Assembly (NCBI GenBank): GCA_902571425.1
Contig: CACGBZ010000001.1
Location: forward strand, 186,001-250,000
Origin: an uncultured Pelagibacteraceae bacterium
GTDB taxonomy: Bacteria > Pseudomonadota > Alphaproteobacteria > Pelagibacterales > Pelagibacteraceae
DNA: 64,000 bases
Direction: 5' to 3'
Shown here: positions 29,349 through 37,063 of the stretch, piece by piece
Position numbering within the stretch: position 1 is the stretch's first letter
How the letters are laid out: each line of letters opens with the position of its first letter
Notes under the pieces: model-generated
The model's database searches: none
What the model was told of the DNA's origin: nothing
The model's input: only the letters and a program-made list of their open reading frames with translations
Program-made: the position numbers and the translations under genes

Positions 29349-29833
29349 TTCTCTCTAAAAAGCTTGGTTAACTCTGTTAATGATTTTTTAATTTTTTCGT
29401 TTTTAACATCTTTAATTTTATCTTGATATTTACTAATTGCCACATTTTTAACTTTTGTGTCACTCGAGCCTGTCATTTCATGTTCATCATCAAAACTTAT
29501 AAATTTAAGCTTTTCAACAACGGAATAGCCAAAAAAGTTATTCATTTTATTTAAAATATCTTTCTTCGAATATTCTACGTCAACTTCATGTCCTCGCTTA
29601 ACCATAACCACTAGCGTGCTAACACCAAATTTATTTGAGTTTTTAAATGTTTTTGGATAGCAAATTTTAAATAATTCACTTCCAACTAAATATTTCCAAT
29701 TGCTTAGTGTTTCTGAATATACATGACCTTTTTTATTAATTATTTTTTTGACATTTTTTGGCAAAGTGTCTTTGAAAGATCTTAATCCTTGAATGCTAGC
29801 GTTTCTCTGCTTAGTATTATTTTTAGATTGCAT
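29345..29833 (-). CDS. DciA-like DUF721 protein (replicative helicase loader family)
   Basis: This 162-residue protein contains a DUF721 domain. DciA, a member of this family, loads the DnaB helicase in bacteria lacking DnaC. The domain spans about residues 24-105, with NWKYLVGSELFKICYPKTF and the VMVKRGHEVDVEY strand matching the usual W..VVG..la.ht.P..f...L.V.v.s. pattern. The C-terminal 50 residues are charged and probably disordered. Its ATG abuts the mutY ATG head to head (CATATG at 29831-29836). The function is inferred from the family only. Confidence 0.75.
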   Translation of the reverse strand: MQSKNNTKQRNASIQGLRSFKDTLPKNVKKIINKKGHVYSETLSNWKYLVGSELFKICYPKTFKNSNKFGVSTLVVMVKRGHEVDVEYSKKDILNKMNNFFGYSVVEKLKFISFDDEHEMTGSSDTKVKNVAISKYQDKIKDVKNEKIKKSLTELTKLFREK

Positions 29834-30820
29834 ATGAAAGATCCAATAATAACAAATAATATTCTTAATTGGTATGATTTAAATAAAAGATCTTTACCTT
29901 GGAGAAAGAATGTTTCTCAAACAAAAAAGCAATATTACACTTTAGTAAGTGAATTTATGTTGCAGCAAACCCAGGTTGCAACGGTAGTACCTTACTTTAA
30001 CAGATTTATAAAAAATATTCCTACAATTGAAAAATTATCTAAATATGATGATAGAAAATTAATTAAACTTTGGGAGGGTCTTGGATACTATTCAAGAGTA
30101 AGAAATTTAAAAAAAACAGCTCAAATAGTTGTTAAAAATTTTAATAAAAAAATACCTAGAAATGTTGTAGATTTAAAGTCTCTTCCAGGTATTGGAGATT
30201 ATACAGCAAGTGCAATTTCTGCAATTGCATTCAATAAACCAGTAATTCCTCTAGATGGTAATATTGAAAGAGTACTAAAGAGATACTTATTTTTAAAAAA
30301 ACAAGATCAAATAAAAAAAGAAAATTTACACGATAAAAAAAAAATTTTTGGAATATCTATTAAAAGGTCTAGTGATTATGCTCAAGCTTTAATGGAATTA
30401 GGAGCACTAATATGTAAACCTGTTAGTCCTATTTGTAAGAACTGTCCATTAGTAAAAAAATGTAAATCATTTAAAAATAAAAATTTTGATTTAGTGAAAT
30501 TTAAAAAAAAAGGTAAGGAAACTTTTTACAAGCTAAATGTTTATAAAAAAAATAATCATTATTTATTAATAAAAAATAACAAATTTAATTTTTTGAAAAA
30601 TTTTAATATCTTCCCAATGGAGGAAGTAAATAATCCTAAAAATTTTGATAAAGATTTAAATTTTAAAATGTCTAATATGAGCATGAATATTAAAATTGAA
30701 TTTAAAAATAAATATAATTTAAATAAAAATAATTATTGGATTGATCCAACAAAGCTTCAAAATTATACACTTCCAACATTTACAAAAAAGATTGTAAAAT
30801 TTTTAGAAAGTCATAAATGA
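29834..30820 (+). CDS. mutY: A/G-specific adenine glycosylase MutY
   Basis: MutY removes adenine mispaired with 8-oxoguanine. From the ATG at 29834 it has 328 residues. Motifs in order: PWRKNVSQTKKQYYTLVSEF with the catalytic Glu followed by MLQQTQV (about 27-33), helix-hairpin-helix LPGIGDYTASAI (about 107-118) followed by PLDGNIERVL with the catalytic Asp, and the iron-sulfur ligands C-x6-C-x2-C-x5-C near 183-199. The C-terminal Nudix-like domain is shorter and diverged. An in-frame ATG further upstream lies inside dciA and is unlikely. Its start codon abuts that of dciA, and its stop overlaps the next gene by 4 bases. Confidence 0.95.
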   Translation: MKDPIITNNILNWYDLNKRSLPWRKNVSQTKKQYYTLVSEFMLQQTQVATVVPYFNRFIKNIPTIEKLSKYDDRKLIKLWEGLGYYSRVRNLKKTAQIVVKNFNKKIPRNVVDLKSLPGIGDYTASAISAIAFNKPVIPLDGNIERVLKRYLFLKKQDQIKKENLHDKKKIFGISIKRSSDYAQALMELGALICKPVSPICKNCPLVKKCKSFKNKNFDLVKFKKKGKETFYKLNVYKKNNHYLLIKNNKFNFLKNFNIFPMEEVNNPKNFDKDLNFKMSNMSMNIKIEFKNKYNLNKNNYWIDPTKLQNYTLPTFTKKIVKFLESHK

Positions 30821-31959
30821 AAAAAATAGCAATAATTGGTGCTGGAATTTCTGGTTTGTATATTGCCAATTTATTCAAAGATCATAAGGACTATCAGGTT
30901 ACGATTTATGAAAAAAGGAATTCAATAGAAATGGAGGAGGGTTATGGAATTCAGTTGTCGGTAAATAGTGTAAAGCTTTTAAATCAAATAGGCTTCGCTT
31001 CTCTCACTAAAGAAGAAAAATTTAGTCCAAAAAAAATTGATTTTTATGAAATTAAAAATTCAAAAAAAATTTGTGACTTAGATATTTCAAAATTCAATTC
31101 TGAAGATTGTAAATACACAACATTGAAAAGATCAAAATTGCTTCAATTTTTAAAAAAACAAATAAATGAAGATATAATTAAATACAATCACAGTATTAAG
31201 CAGATTGATTACGATAAAGATTCAATAAAATTAATATTTGATAAAAATAAGATAACTTGTGATTACTTAATTATTTCAGACGGTGTGTTCTCTAAAGGGA
31301 AGCTATTAATTTCAACAATTAAATCAAAACCAATTTACAATGATACGATTGCTATTAGGGGCACTATATCTAGAGAAAATTTTCAAAATATAAATAAAGA
31401 AAATATTTCTTTGTTTTTAGGACCAAATTTTCATTATGTTGTTTATCCAACCAATAACGATAAAAAATTAAATTTTATTGGCATTTTAAAACATAAATTA
31501 AATTCAAATGAGCAAGAGAACTATAATCTTTTTACCGAGAGTTCTTTTATAAAAAATATTAAATTTAAATTATCTCAAAAAGTTTCTCAAAGTTTTTTGG
31601 AAAGTCTTCAAAATATTAAATTATTTCCAATATTTGTAAGTAAAAACTTATATAATCCTCCAAAAAATATATACCTTGTAGGAGATGCATTTTTTGCTTT
31701 TTCACCTTCATTTGCGCAGGGAGCTTCCCAATCAATTGAGGGTGCTAATGAATTATATAAATGTTTAATAAATAATAATAATTTTTTTGATATCAGATTA
31801 AAGAGAGTAAAAATGATTAACAGTAGATCTAATTTCAATCAATTTGCCTTCCATTTATCAAATCCAATTATGATCATATTTAGAAATATTTTTTTAAAAC
31901 TTTTAACTAAAAATAAAAAATTTTTAGAAAGTTATTTGGGTAAAATTTATAAAAGTTAA
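30817..31959 (+). CDS. FAD-dependent monooxygenase (UbiH/salicylate hydroxylase-like)
   Basis: This 380-residue flavoprotein hydroxylase belongs to the FAD_binding_3 family. The dinucleotide fold is IAIIGAGISGLYIANLF (residues 4-20) followed by VTIYEKR, and the second FAD motif YLVGDAFFAFSPSFAQGASQSIE is near 287-309. The substrate is not clear: ubiquinone ring hydroxylation is possible because UbiH relatives share this fold, but aromatic monooxygenases do too. It overlaps mutY by 4 bases and meets ccrM tail to tail, with the two stop codons sharing the palindrome TTAA at 31956-31959. Confidence 0.8.
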   Translation: MKKIAIIGAGISGLYIANLFKDHKDYQVTIYEKRNSIEMEEGYGIQLSVNSVKLLNQIGFASLTKEEKFSPKKIDFYEIKNSKKICDLDISKFNSEDCKYTTLKRSKLLQFLKKQINEDIIKYNHSIKQIDYDKDSIKLIFDKNKITCDYLIISDGVFSKGKLLISTIKSKPIYNDTIAIRGTISRENFQNINKENISLFLGPNFHYVVYPTNNDKKLNFIGILKHKLNSNEQENYNLFTESSFIKNIKFKLSQKVSQSFLESLQNIKLFPIFVSKNLYNPPKNIYLVGDAFFAFSPSFAQGASQSIEGANELYKCLINNNNFFDIRLKRVKMINSRSNFNQFAFHLSNPIMIIFRNIFLKLLTKNKKFLESYLGKIYKS

Positions 31960-33026
31960 TTTTTAGAAATTAATCTTTGTCTTAGATAATCAATAGGATA
32001 AGTTCGTCCATTTATATCACAGTGCCAAAAAGTCCATCCGTTGCAACTTTCAGCTCCTAAAATAGTAGCCGCAACTTTGTGTATAGAACCCTCTGCTTGA
32101 TTATGTTTTATACTACCATCAGCCATAATTCTGGCTGTTATTTTTTTCTTATTATCAAAAATATTAGTTCCAGGTTTAATTATTCCAAGCTCGACTAATG
32201 AACCAAAAGGAATTCTTGGTTTTGATCTATTATTTTTTAGCGTATCTAATAAATCATCTTCAATAGGTTTTGTTTCTTTTATGCGTTGCTCAGCAGCTTT
32301 AAAATAATTTTTTTCTTTTTCTATTCCAAAATAACTTCTTCCTAGTTTTTTTGCTACTGTAGCTGTTGTTCCTGATCCTAAAAAAGGATCAAGTAAGAGG
32401 TCATTTTTATTAGATGTAGCTAGTAAAATTCTATGTAATAGCGCTTCTGGTTTTTGTGTTGAGTGAATTTTTTTTCCATTCTTTTTGAGTCTTTCAGAAC
32501 CATTGCATATAGGAAGATCCCAATTAGATCTCATTTGAAGATCATCATTTAAACATTTTAAAGATTGATAATTAAATGTGTATTTTGATTTCTCACTTTT
32601 AGAAGCCCATATTAAAGTTTCATGAGCATTAGTAAAACGTGTCCCTCTAAAGTTTGGCATTGGATTATTTTTATTCCAAATAACATCATTTAAAATCCAG
32701 AAACCTAAATTTTGTATTGCTGTGCCAACTCTAAAAATATTATGGTAGCTTCCTATAACCCAAATAGCTCCGTCTTTTTTTAAAATTCTTTTACATTCAC
32801 TAAGCCATTCATAAGTGAAATCATCATATTTTTTAAAATTTTCAAATTGATCCCACTTATCATTTACCGCACTAACCTTTGATCTATCGGGTCTAGTTAA
32901 TTCATTTTTTAATTGTAAGTTGTAAGGAGGATCAGCAAAAATTAAATCAAAAGTTTCACGTGGAATTTTTTTTAATTCTTCGAGACTATCTCCATTAATT
33001 ATTTTATTTTTGAAATCAGTTTTCAT
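31956..33026 (-). CDS. ccrM: CcrM-type adenine-N6 DNA methyltransferase (GANTC)
   Basis: CcrM methylates adenine in GANTC and acts as a cell-cycle epigenetic regulator in Alphaproteobacteria. From the ATG at 33026 it has 356 residues. Motif IV FADPPYNLQL is near 35-44, followed by the target-recognition middle with NPMPNFRGTRFTNAHET. Motif X/I are in HSTQKPEALL and LLDPFLGSGTTA near 205-226. The C-terminal RAMA-like domain (about 265-350) includes GSIHKVAA and NGWTFWH, a CcrM hallmark. An in-frame TTG lies 8 codons upstream. Three GANTC sites cluster just ahead of the start. Confidence 0.94.
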   Translation of the reverse strand: MKTDFKNKIINGDSLEELKKIPRETFDLIFADPPYNLQLKNELTRPDRSKVSAVNDKWDQFENFKKYDDFTYEWLSECKRILKKDGAIWVIGSYHNIFRVGTAIQNLGFWILNDVIWNKNNPMPNFRGTRFTNAHETLIWASKSEKSKYTFNYQSLKCLNDDLQMRSNWDLPICNGSERLKKNGKKIHSTQKPEALLHRILLATSNKNDLLLDPFLGSGTTATVAKKLGRSYFGIEKEKNYFKAAEQRIKETKPIEDDLLDTLKNNRSKPRIPFGSLVELGIIKPGTNIFDNKKKITARIMADGSIKHNQAEGSIHKVAATILGAESCNGWTFWHCDINGRTYPIDYLRQRLISKN

Positions 33027-33042
33027 TTGTAAAAATAAATTA

Positions 33043-33091
33043 GACTCCAAAAGGATTCTACGGTCAACCTGAGATTGAAAAATTTGGATTC
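33043..33091. promoter_or_regulatory. Cluster of three GANTC sites upstream of ccrM
   Basis: GACTC at 33043-33047 and GATTC at 33054-33058 and 33087-33091 fall within 49 bases of the 104-base gap between ccrM and rnhB. At this base composition roughly one GANTC per 360 bases is expected. In Caulobacter the ccrM leader also carries GANTC sites, and its methylation state tunes the promoter, so self-regulation is a fair reading. No clear -35/-10 pair was identified in the gap. Confidence 0.55.
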
Positions 33092-33130
33092 GATTAGTGT
33101 TTCTAAATAAGAATGTAACTAGATGTAGTG

Positions 33131-33691
33131 TTAATTTTTTTTAGATATTGGTGAAAAAGTTTTTCTATGATGTTTGGTAATACCTAATTTTTTCAATGCT
33201 TTTAAGTGCTGTTTTGTTCCGTAACCAAAGTTTTTATCCCAATCATAACCTTTATTTTTTTTTGATAAGGTGGTTATAAACTTATCCCTTGATACTTTTG
33301 CAATTATAGAAGCTGCCGAAATAGAGGGGATTTTTTTATCTCCTTTAATAACTGATTTTAAATTAAAATTTTCTAATTCTGGAGTTTTGTTTCCATCTAT
33401 CAGAACGTGTGTTGGTTTTTTCTTAAGTTTTTTGATAGCTCTTTTCATAGCCAGCAAACTTGCTTGAAGTATATTCAGCCTTTCTATTTCTTTGACAGAA
33501 GCTTTGCCTATGGACCAAGTAGAATTTTTTTTTATATATGTACATAGATACTCTCTCTTTTTTTTACTTAATGATTTTGAATCTTTTAATAACTTTGAAT
33601 TAATTGATTTTTTTAAAATTACTGCTGAAGCATAAACAGGCCCAATTAAACTTCCTCTACCAACCTCATCAACCCCAGCAATTATTTTCAT
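33131..33691 (-). CDS. rnhB: Ribonuclease HII RnhB
   Basis: RnhB removes ribonucleotides from DNA and RNA primers. From the ATG at 33691 the protein has 186 residues. The catalytic acids are in AGVDEVGRGSLIGPVYA (residues about 5-21), VLIDGNKTP (near 97) and the SIIAKVSRDKFI helix near 128-139. The GYGTKQHLKAL motif near 155 is typical. The start overlaps the UDG stop as TGATG. It is transcribed in the same direction as ccrM, with a 104-base gap after it. Confidence 0.96.
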   Translation of the reverse strand: MKIIAGVDEVGRGSLIGPVYASAVILKKSINSKLLKDSKSLSKKKREYLCTYIKKNSTWSIGKASVKEIERLNILQASLLAMKRAIKKLKKKPTHVLIDGNKTPELENFNLKSVIKGDKKIPSISAASIIAKVSRDKFITTLSKKNKGYDWDKNFGYGTKQHLKALKKLGITKHHRKTFSPISKKN

Positions 33692-34410
33692 CAAATTTTT
33701 ATCTTCAGATCTTTGATTTTGTCTCTAATTTTCTTTAAATCTTCCCATGAGTGTTTTTTATTTTCTGGAAAACGGATTAAATAAGATGGATTAAAAGTTA
33801 TCATTAAAGGGAATGTTTTGTTTTTTAAAATCACTTCCTTCCAATGTCCTCTTTCATTAGTTATTTTTTCACTTATTCCTGTTAAAGCCTCCATTGCCGA
33901 ACTTCCCATCAAAACAATAATCTTTGGGTTTATAATCAATATATGCTCCTTCAAAAATACTGAGTATCTTTTAATTTCAGTTGAGGTTGGTTTTCTGTCG
34001 TCAGGTGGTCTAAAATTGATTGCATAACTAGTGTAAATATTTTGTCTCTTAATATTAATTGCTATAAGCATTTTGTTAAGAAGTTCGCCAACTTCACCTC
34101 TAAATGGGACACCCAATTTTTCTTCTTCAGTCCCAGGAGACTCTCCAATTAACATTAAAGGGCTATTTATATTCCCCTCACCTAAAATAATTTTGTTTGA
34201 ATTTTCTTTCAATTTACAATTTTCAATTGAATTTATTTGATCTTTTAAATTTTTTAGTAATTCTTCTTTATTAATTTGCATGGTGCCATTGTTAGTTTCT
34301 AAAATATTAAATCTATTTATTGGCTTATCAGCGAATATAAATTTTGGCTCAATATTATTAATTAGTTCTTGGTTTAATTTGGTATTTTGATTTATCACTT
34401 TTTTAGTCAT
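33691..34410 (-). CDS. Uracil-DNA glycosylase, family 4-like, cluster cysteines largely missing
   Basis: This 239-residue protein belongs to the UDG superfamily and should excise uracil from DNA. Motif A is LMLIGESPGTEEEKLGVPF near 86-104, and motif B is the late TFNPSYLIR, where family 4 has H-P-S; here His is Asn. The four cysteines that bind the Fe4S4 cluster in family 4 are nearly gone: only Cys65 remains, and the usual K-C-R-P-P is NFRPP. The ATG at 34410 is preferred over longer reads, which would run into the divergent TPR gene 11 bases away. Confidence 0.82.
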   Translation of the reverse strand: MTKKVINQNTKLNQELINNIEPKFIFADKPINRFNILETNNGTMQINKEELLKNLKDQINSIENCKLKENSNKIILGEGNINSPLMLIGESPGTEEEKLGVPFRGEVGELLNKMLIAINIKRQNIYTSYAINFRPPDDRKPTSTEIKRYSVFLKEHILIINPKIIVLMGSSAMEALTGISEKITNERGHWKEVILKNKTFPLMITFNPSYLIRFPENKKHSWEDLKKIRDKIKDLKIKI

Positions 34411-34421
34411 AGTATGGTTAC

Positions 34422-36107
34422 ATGTTCCTAAAATTTTTAAAATTAGTACTATTAATATTTCTATCTTATCAGACACCTTTGTATTCTAAAAGTGCTACTT
34501 TTAATGATTTCAACTCAAGAGATTTATCAAATTATTTTTCTGGAATTGTTGCATTTGAAAATCGAGATAATTCTGAAGCTTTAAAATTTTTTAACTTAAC
34601 CAAAGTATTAATTAACAAACATGACAGTTATTTAAAAAGATATGTTAACTCTTTAGTTTTGGATAACAAAGTACCTCAAGCAATTAATGTATTAAATAAT
34701 AATGCAAACAAATCTAATTCAGATTTTTATGACGCTTATATAATTTTAATAATTGATAGTTTAAAGAAAAACAATTTCAAAAAAGCTGACGAATATTTAA
34801 CACAAAGTTTAAAATTTCAAGATGAAGATAGGATAAACCTAGTAATATTTGAAACTCTTAAACAATACATTTATACATTTAAAAATAAAAAAATATTAGA
34901 TAACAAAAAAAATTTTGGAAACCTGTCTTTTATAGCTGAGACATTCCAAAGATGTTATATTGATGATAAAAGAACTTCATCATATTTTCTTAATTTAATT
35001 AATAATCAGCAAGGCGACTATTCAAGATACATTTTTTTTTATCTTAATCATTTAATTGATAACAATAAATTAAATGAAGCAAGATTAGTTGTTGAACAAA
35101 TTGATTATATAAATTCAACACTTTTACTTTCACAAAGTAAAAGTTGGGTAGACAAAGAAAAATTCGATGATTTTGGAAAAATTTTTTCATGCAAAGATCA
35201 TAATGATCTTGTAAGTGAGTTTTTATTTTTAATCTCTAATCTTTATTCTTCTCAAAATAATTTTGAGAAATCAAATTTTTACTTAAATTTGTCAAACTAT
35301 TTAAATCCCAAGTTTGAATTTAATTTGTCATTGGTTGCAGAAAATTTTTATCTTAATGATGAGTTTGATAAAGTCCAAAGGATCTTAAAAAACTTTAAAA
35401 AAGAAGATGAATTTTATTATTGGTTTAGATTAAAAAAAGAAGCTCAAATAATAATTCAAGAGCAGGATTATGAAAATGGAATTAAATACATAGATTCGAA
35501 ATTTAATAAAATTGAAAATCCCAATATAAAAATGATTTTTGATTTAGCCAATTTTTATAAGAATTCTAAAAATTATGAAAAGGCAATAGATCGTTATACA
35601 GAAATTATTTTAACACTGGATGACAATTCACTTATTAAATCAGATGTATTGTATCGTAGAGGTGGTAGCTATGAAAGAATGGGCAATTATGAAAAGTCAG
35701 ATGAAGATTTATTGCATGCGCTTAAAATTGATCCTAGCGATGCATATATTTTGAATTACCTTGCTTACTCCTGGTTAGAGCGTGATTATAAAATTAATGA
35801 AGCAATGGATATGTTGAAAACAGCATATGATTTAAAAAGCAATGATCCTTATATTATTGATTCAATTGGATGGGCGTATTTTTTAATAGAGAATTATCTA
35901 GAAGCAGAAAAGTATTTAAAAAGAGCTGTAGAATTAATGCCAGATGACCCAATCGTGAATGATCATTATGGAGACATTTTATGGAAATTAAATCGAAAAA
36001 TTCAAGCAAGATATTTTTGGAAAAACGTATTAACTTTTGATGACACCGAAGACGATATGAGAGAAAAAATCAATATTAAAGTAATTGAGGGTCTTAAAAA
36101 TTCCTAA
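34422..36107 (+). CDS. TPR-repeat lipoprotein-like exported protein
   Basis: This 561-residue protein has an N-terminal signal-like segment (residues 4-20) and tetratricopeptide repeats through most of its length. The clearest repeats lie in the last third, for example NYEKAIDRYTEII, GNYEKSDEDLLHALKIDP and NYLEAEKYLKRAVELMPDDP (near 386-513), with the typical A-x-x-x-Y and P spacing. Such proteins often scaffold envelope assembly. It is directly followed by ispE (no gap) and is divergent from UDG. A TPR gene next to ispE is, from memory, a recurring alphaproteobacterial neighbourhood. The binding partner is unknown. Confidence 0.82.
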   Translation: MFLKFLKLVLLIFLSYQTPLYSKSATFNDFNSRDLSNYFSGIVAFENRDNSEALKFFNLTKVLINKHDSYLKRYVNSLVLDNKVPQAINVLNNNANKSNSDFYDAYIILIIDSLKKNNFKKADEYLTQSLKFQDEDRINLVIFETLKQYIYTFKNKKILDNKKNFGNLSFIAETFQRCYIDDKRTSSYFLNLINNQQGDYSRYIFFYLNHLIDNNKLNEARLVVEQIDYINSTLLLSQSKSWVDKEKFDDFGKIFSCKDHNDLVSEFLFLISNLYSSQNNFEKSNFYLNLSNYLNPKFEFNLSLVAENFYLNDEFDKVQRILKNFKKEDEFYYWFRLKKEAQIIIQEQDYENGIKYIDSKFNKIENPNIKMIFDLANFYKNSKNYEKAIDRYTEIILTLDDNSLIKSDVLYRRGGSYERMGNYEKSDEDLLHALKIDPSDAYILNYLAYSWLERDYKINEAMDMLKTAYDLKSNDPYIIDSIGWAYFLIENYLEAEKYLKRAVELMPDDPIVNDHYGDILWKLNRKIQARYFWKNVLTFDDTEDDMREKINIKVIEGLKNS

Positions 36108-36953
36108 ATGAAAATTAATAAAATTAAATCTTATGCAAAGTTAAATTTAGCGCTAAATATTACTGGAAAAAAAAAGGTTTTACATAAAATTGAAAGTATA
36201 ATTGGTTTCATAGATTTACATGATATTATTTCGATAAATCAACATAATGGAAAAAAACACCATATTTCTTTTTATGGAAAGTTTTCTAAAAATATTGGAA
36301 AAAAAAATACTGTTCAAAAATTATTTCAAATACTAGATAAAGAAAATTTATTAAAAAATAAAAAATTCAAAGTTAAAATTAAAAAATTAATACCTCAAGA
36401 AGCTGGGTTGGGTGGGGGATCGATGAACGCAGCTAGTGTGTTTAATTATCTGGTTAAAAAAAAAATTATTAATCCTAATCACCAAAAAACTCGAAGTATC
36501 TGTGACTTGGTTGGTTCTGATGTTATTTTAGGTACCATTTCATCCAGCTGTGTGTTGTCATCTGGTGGTAAAATAAAAAAGATTTATAATACTACAAAAT
36601 ATTACTCTACCTTAGTAAAGCCTGATTTTGGGTGCTCAACTAAAAAAATATACTCAGCTGTTCGAAAGTATACAAAATCAAAATATAACAAACCTAAAAA
36701 AAACATGTTTGGAGTAAAATATTTGATTGATCAACAAAATGCCCTTGAAACAATAGCACTCAAAAAATATCCAAAACTTAAAAAAATAAAGCTGTTCTTA
36801 GAAAGTATAAATAATCCATTATTTGTAAGAATGACTGGTTCAGGATCAACAATTGTTGCCTATTATAATTCATTAAAGAGTTGTAAATTTGCAAAAGCTA
36901 AATTTAAAAGAAAATATAAAAATTATTGGTGTGTTACAGCAAAAACTATATGA
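36108..36953 (+). CDS. ispE: 4-diphosphocytidyl-2-C-methyl-D-erythritol kinase IspE
   Basis: IspE phosphorylates CDP-methylerythritol in the MEP isoprenoid pathway. The 281-residue GHMP kinase starts KIKSYAKLNLALNI with the catalytic Lys and has the ATP loop PQEAGLGGGSMNAASVF near 95-111. The last motif is RMTGSGSTIVAYY near 243. The segment with the catalytic Asp reads GSDVILG near 141, where relatives have ADVPFF, a local divergence. It follows the TPR gene with no gap, and tRNA-Gln starts 33 bases after its stop. Confidence 0.93.
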   Translation: MKINKIKSYAKLNLALNITGKKKVLHKIESIIGFIDLHDIISINQHNGKKHHISFYGKFSKNIGKKNTVQKLFQILDKENLLKNKKFKVKIKKLIPQEAGLGGGSMNAASVFNYLVKKKIINPNHQKTRSICDLVGSDVILGTISSSCVLSSGGKIKKIYNTTKYYSTLVKPDFGCSTKKIYSAVRKYTKSKYNKPKKNMFGVKYLIDQQNALETIALKKYPKLKKIKLFLESINNPLFVRMTGSGSTIVAYYNSLKSCKFAKAKFKRKYKNYWCVTAKTI

Positions 36954-36967
36954 ATTTTATATTTTTA

Positions 36968-36976
36968 TGTTATAGG
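36968..36976 (+). promoter_or_regulatory. Possible extended -10 promoter element of tRNA-Gln
   Basis: TGTTATAGG at 36968-36976 resembles an extended -10 box (TG, one base, then TATAGG against TATAAT). It lies 11 bases before the tRNA 5' end, in the 33-base gap after ispE. No convincing -35 is visible, so co-transcription from ispE is an alternative. Confidence 0.35.
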
Positions 36977-36986
36977 AAGCTAGTAT

Positions 36987-37060
36987 TGGGGCGTAGCCAA
37001 GCGGTAAGGCACGGGTTTTTGGTACCTGCATCCTAGGTTCGAATCCTAGCGCCCCAGCCA
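36987..37060 (+). tRNA. tRNA-Gln (anticodon TTG), CCA encoded
   Basis: A complete cloverleaf can be drawn by hand. The 7-bp acceptor pairs TGGGGCG (36987-36993) with CGCCCCA (37050-37056). The D arm is GCC...GGC (36996-37010). The anticodon stem CGGGT/ACCTG (with one G-T pair) encloses the loop TTTTGGT, with anticodon TTG at 37019-37021. The T arm is CTAGG-TTCGAAT-CCTAG (37033-37049). The discriminator is G, and CCA is encoded at 37058-37060. It reads CAA and, by wobble, CAG. The CCA-adding enzyme gene starts 3 bases after the CCA. Confidence 0.97.
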
Positions 37061-37063
37061 TTT

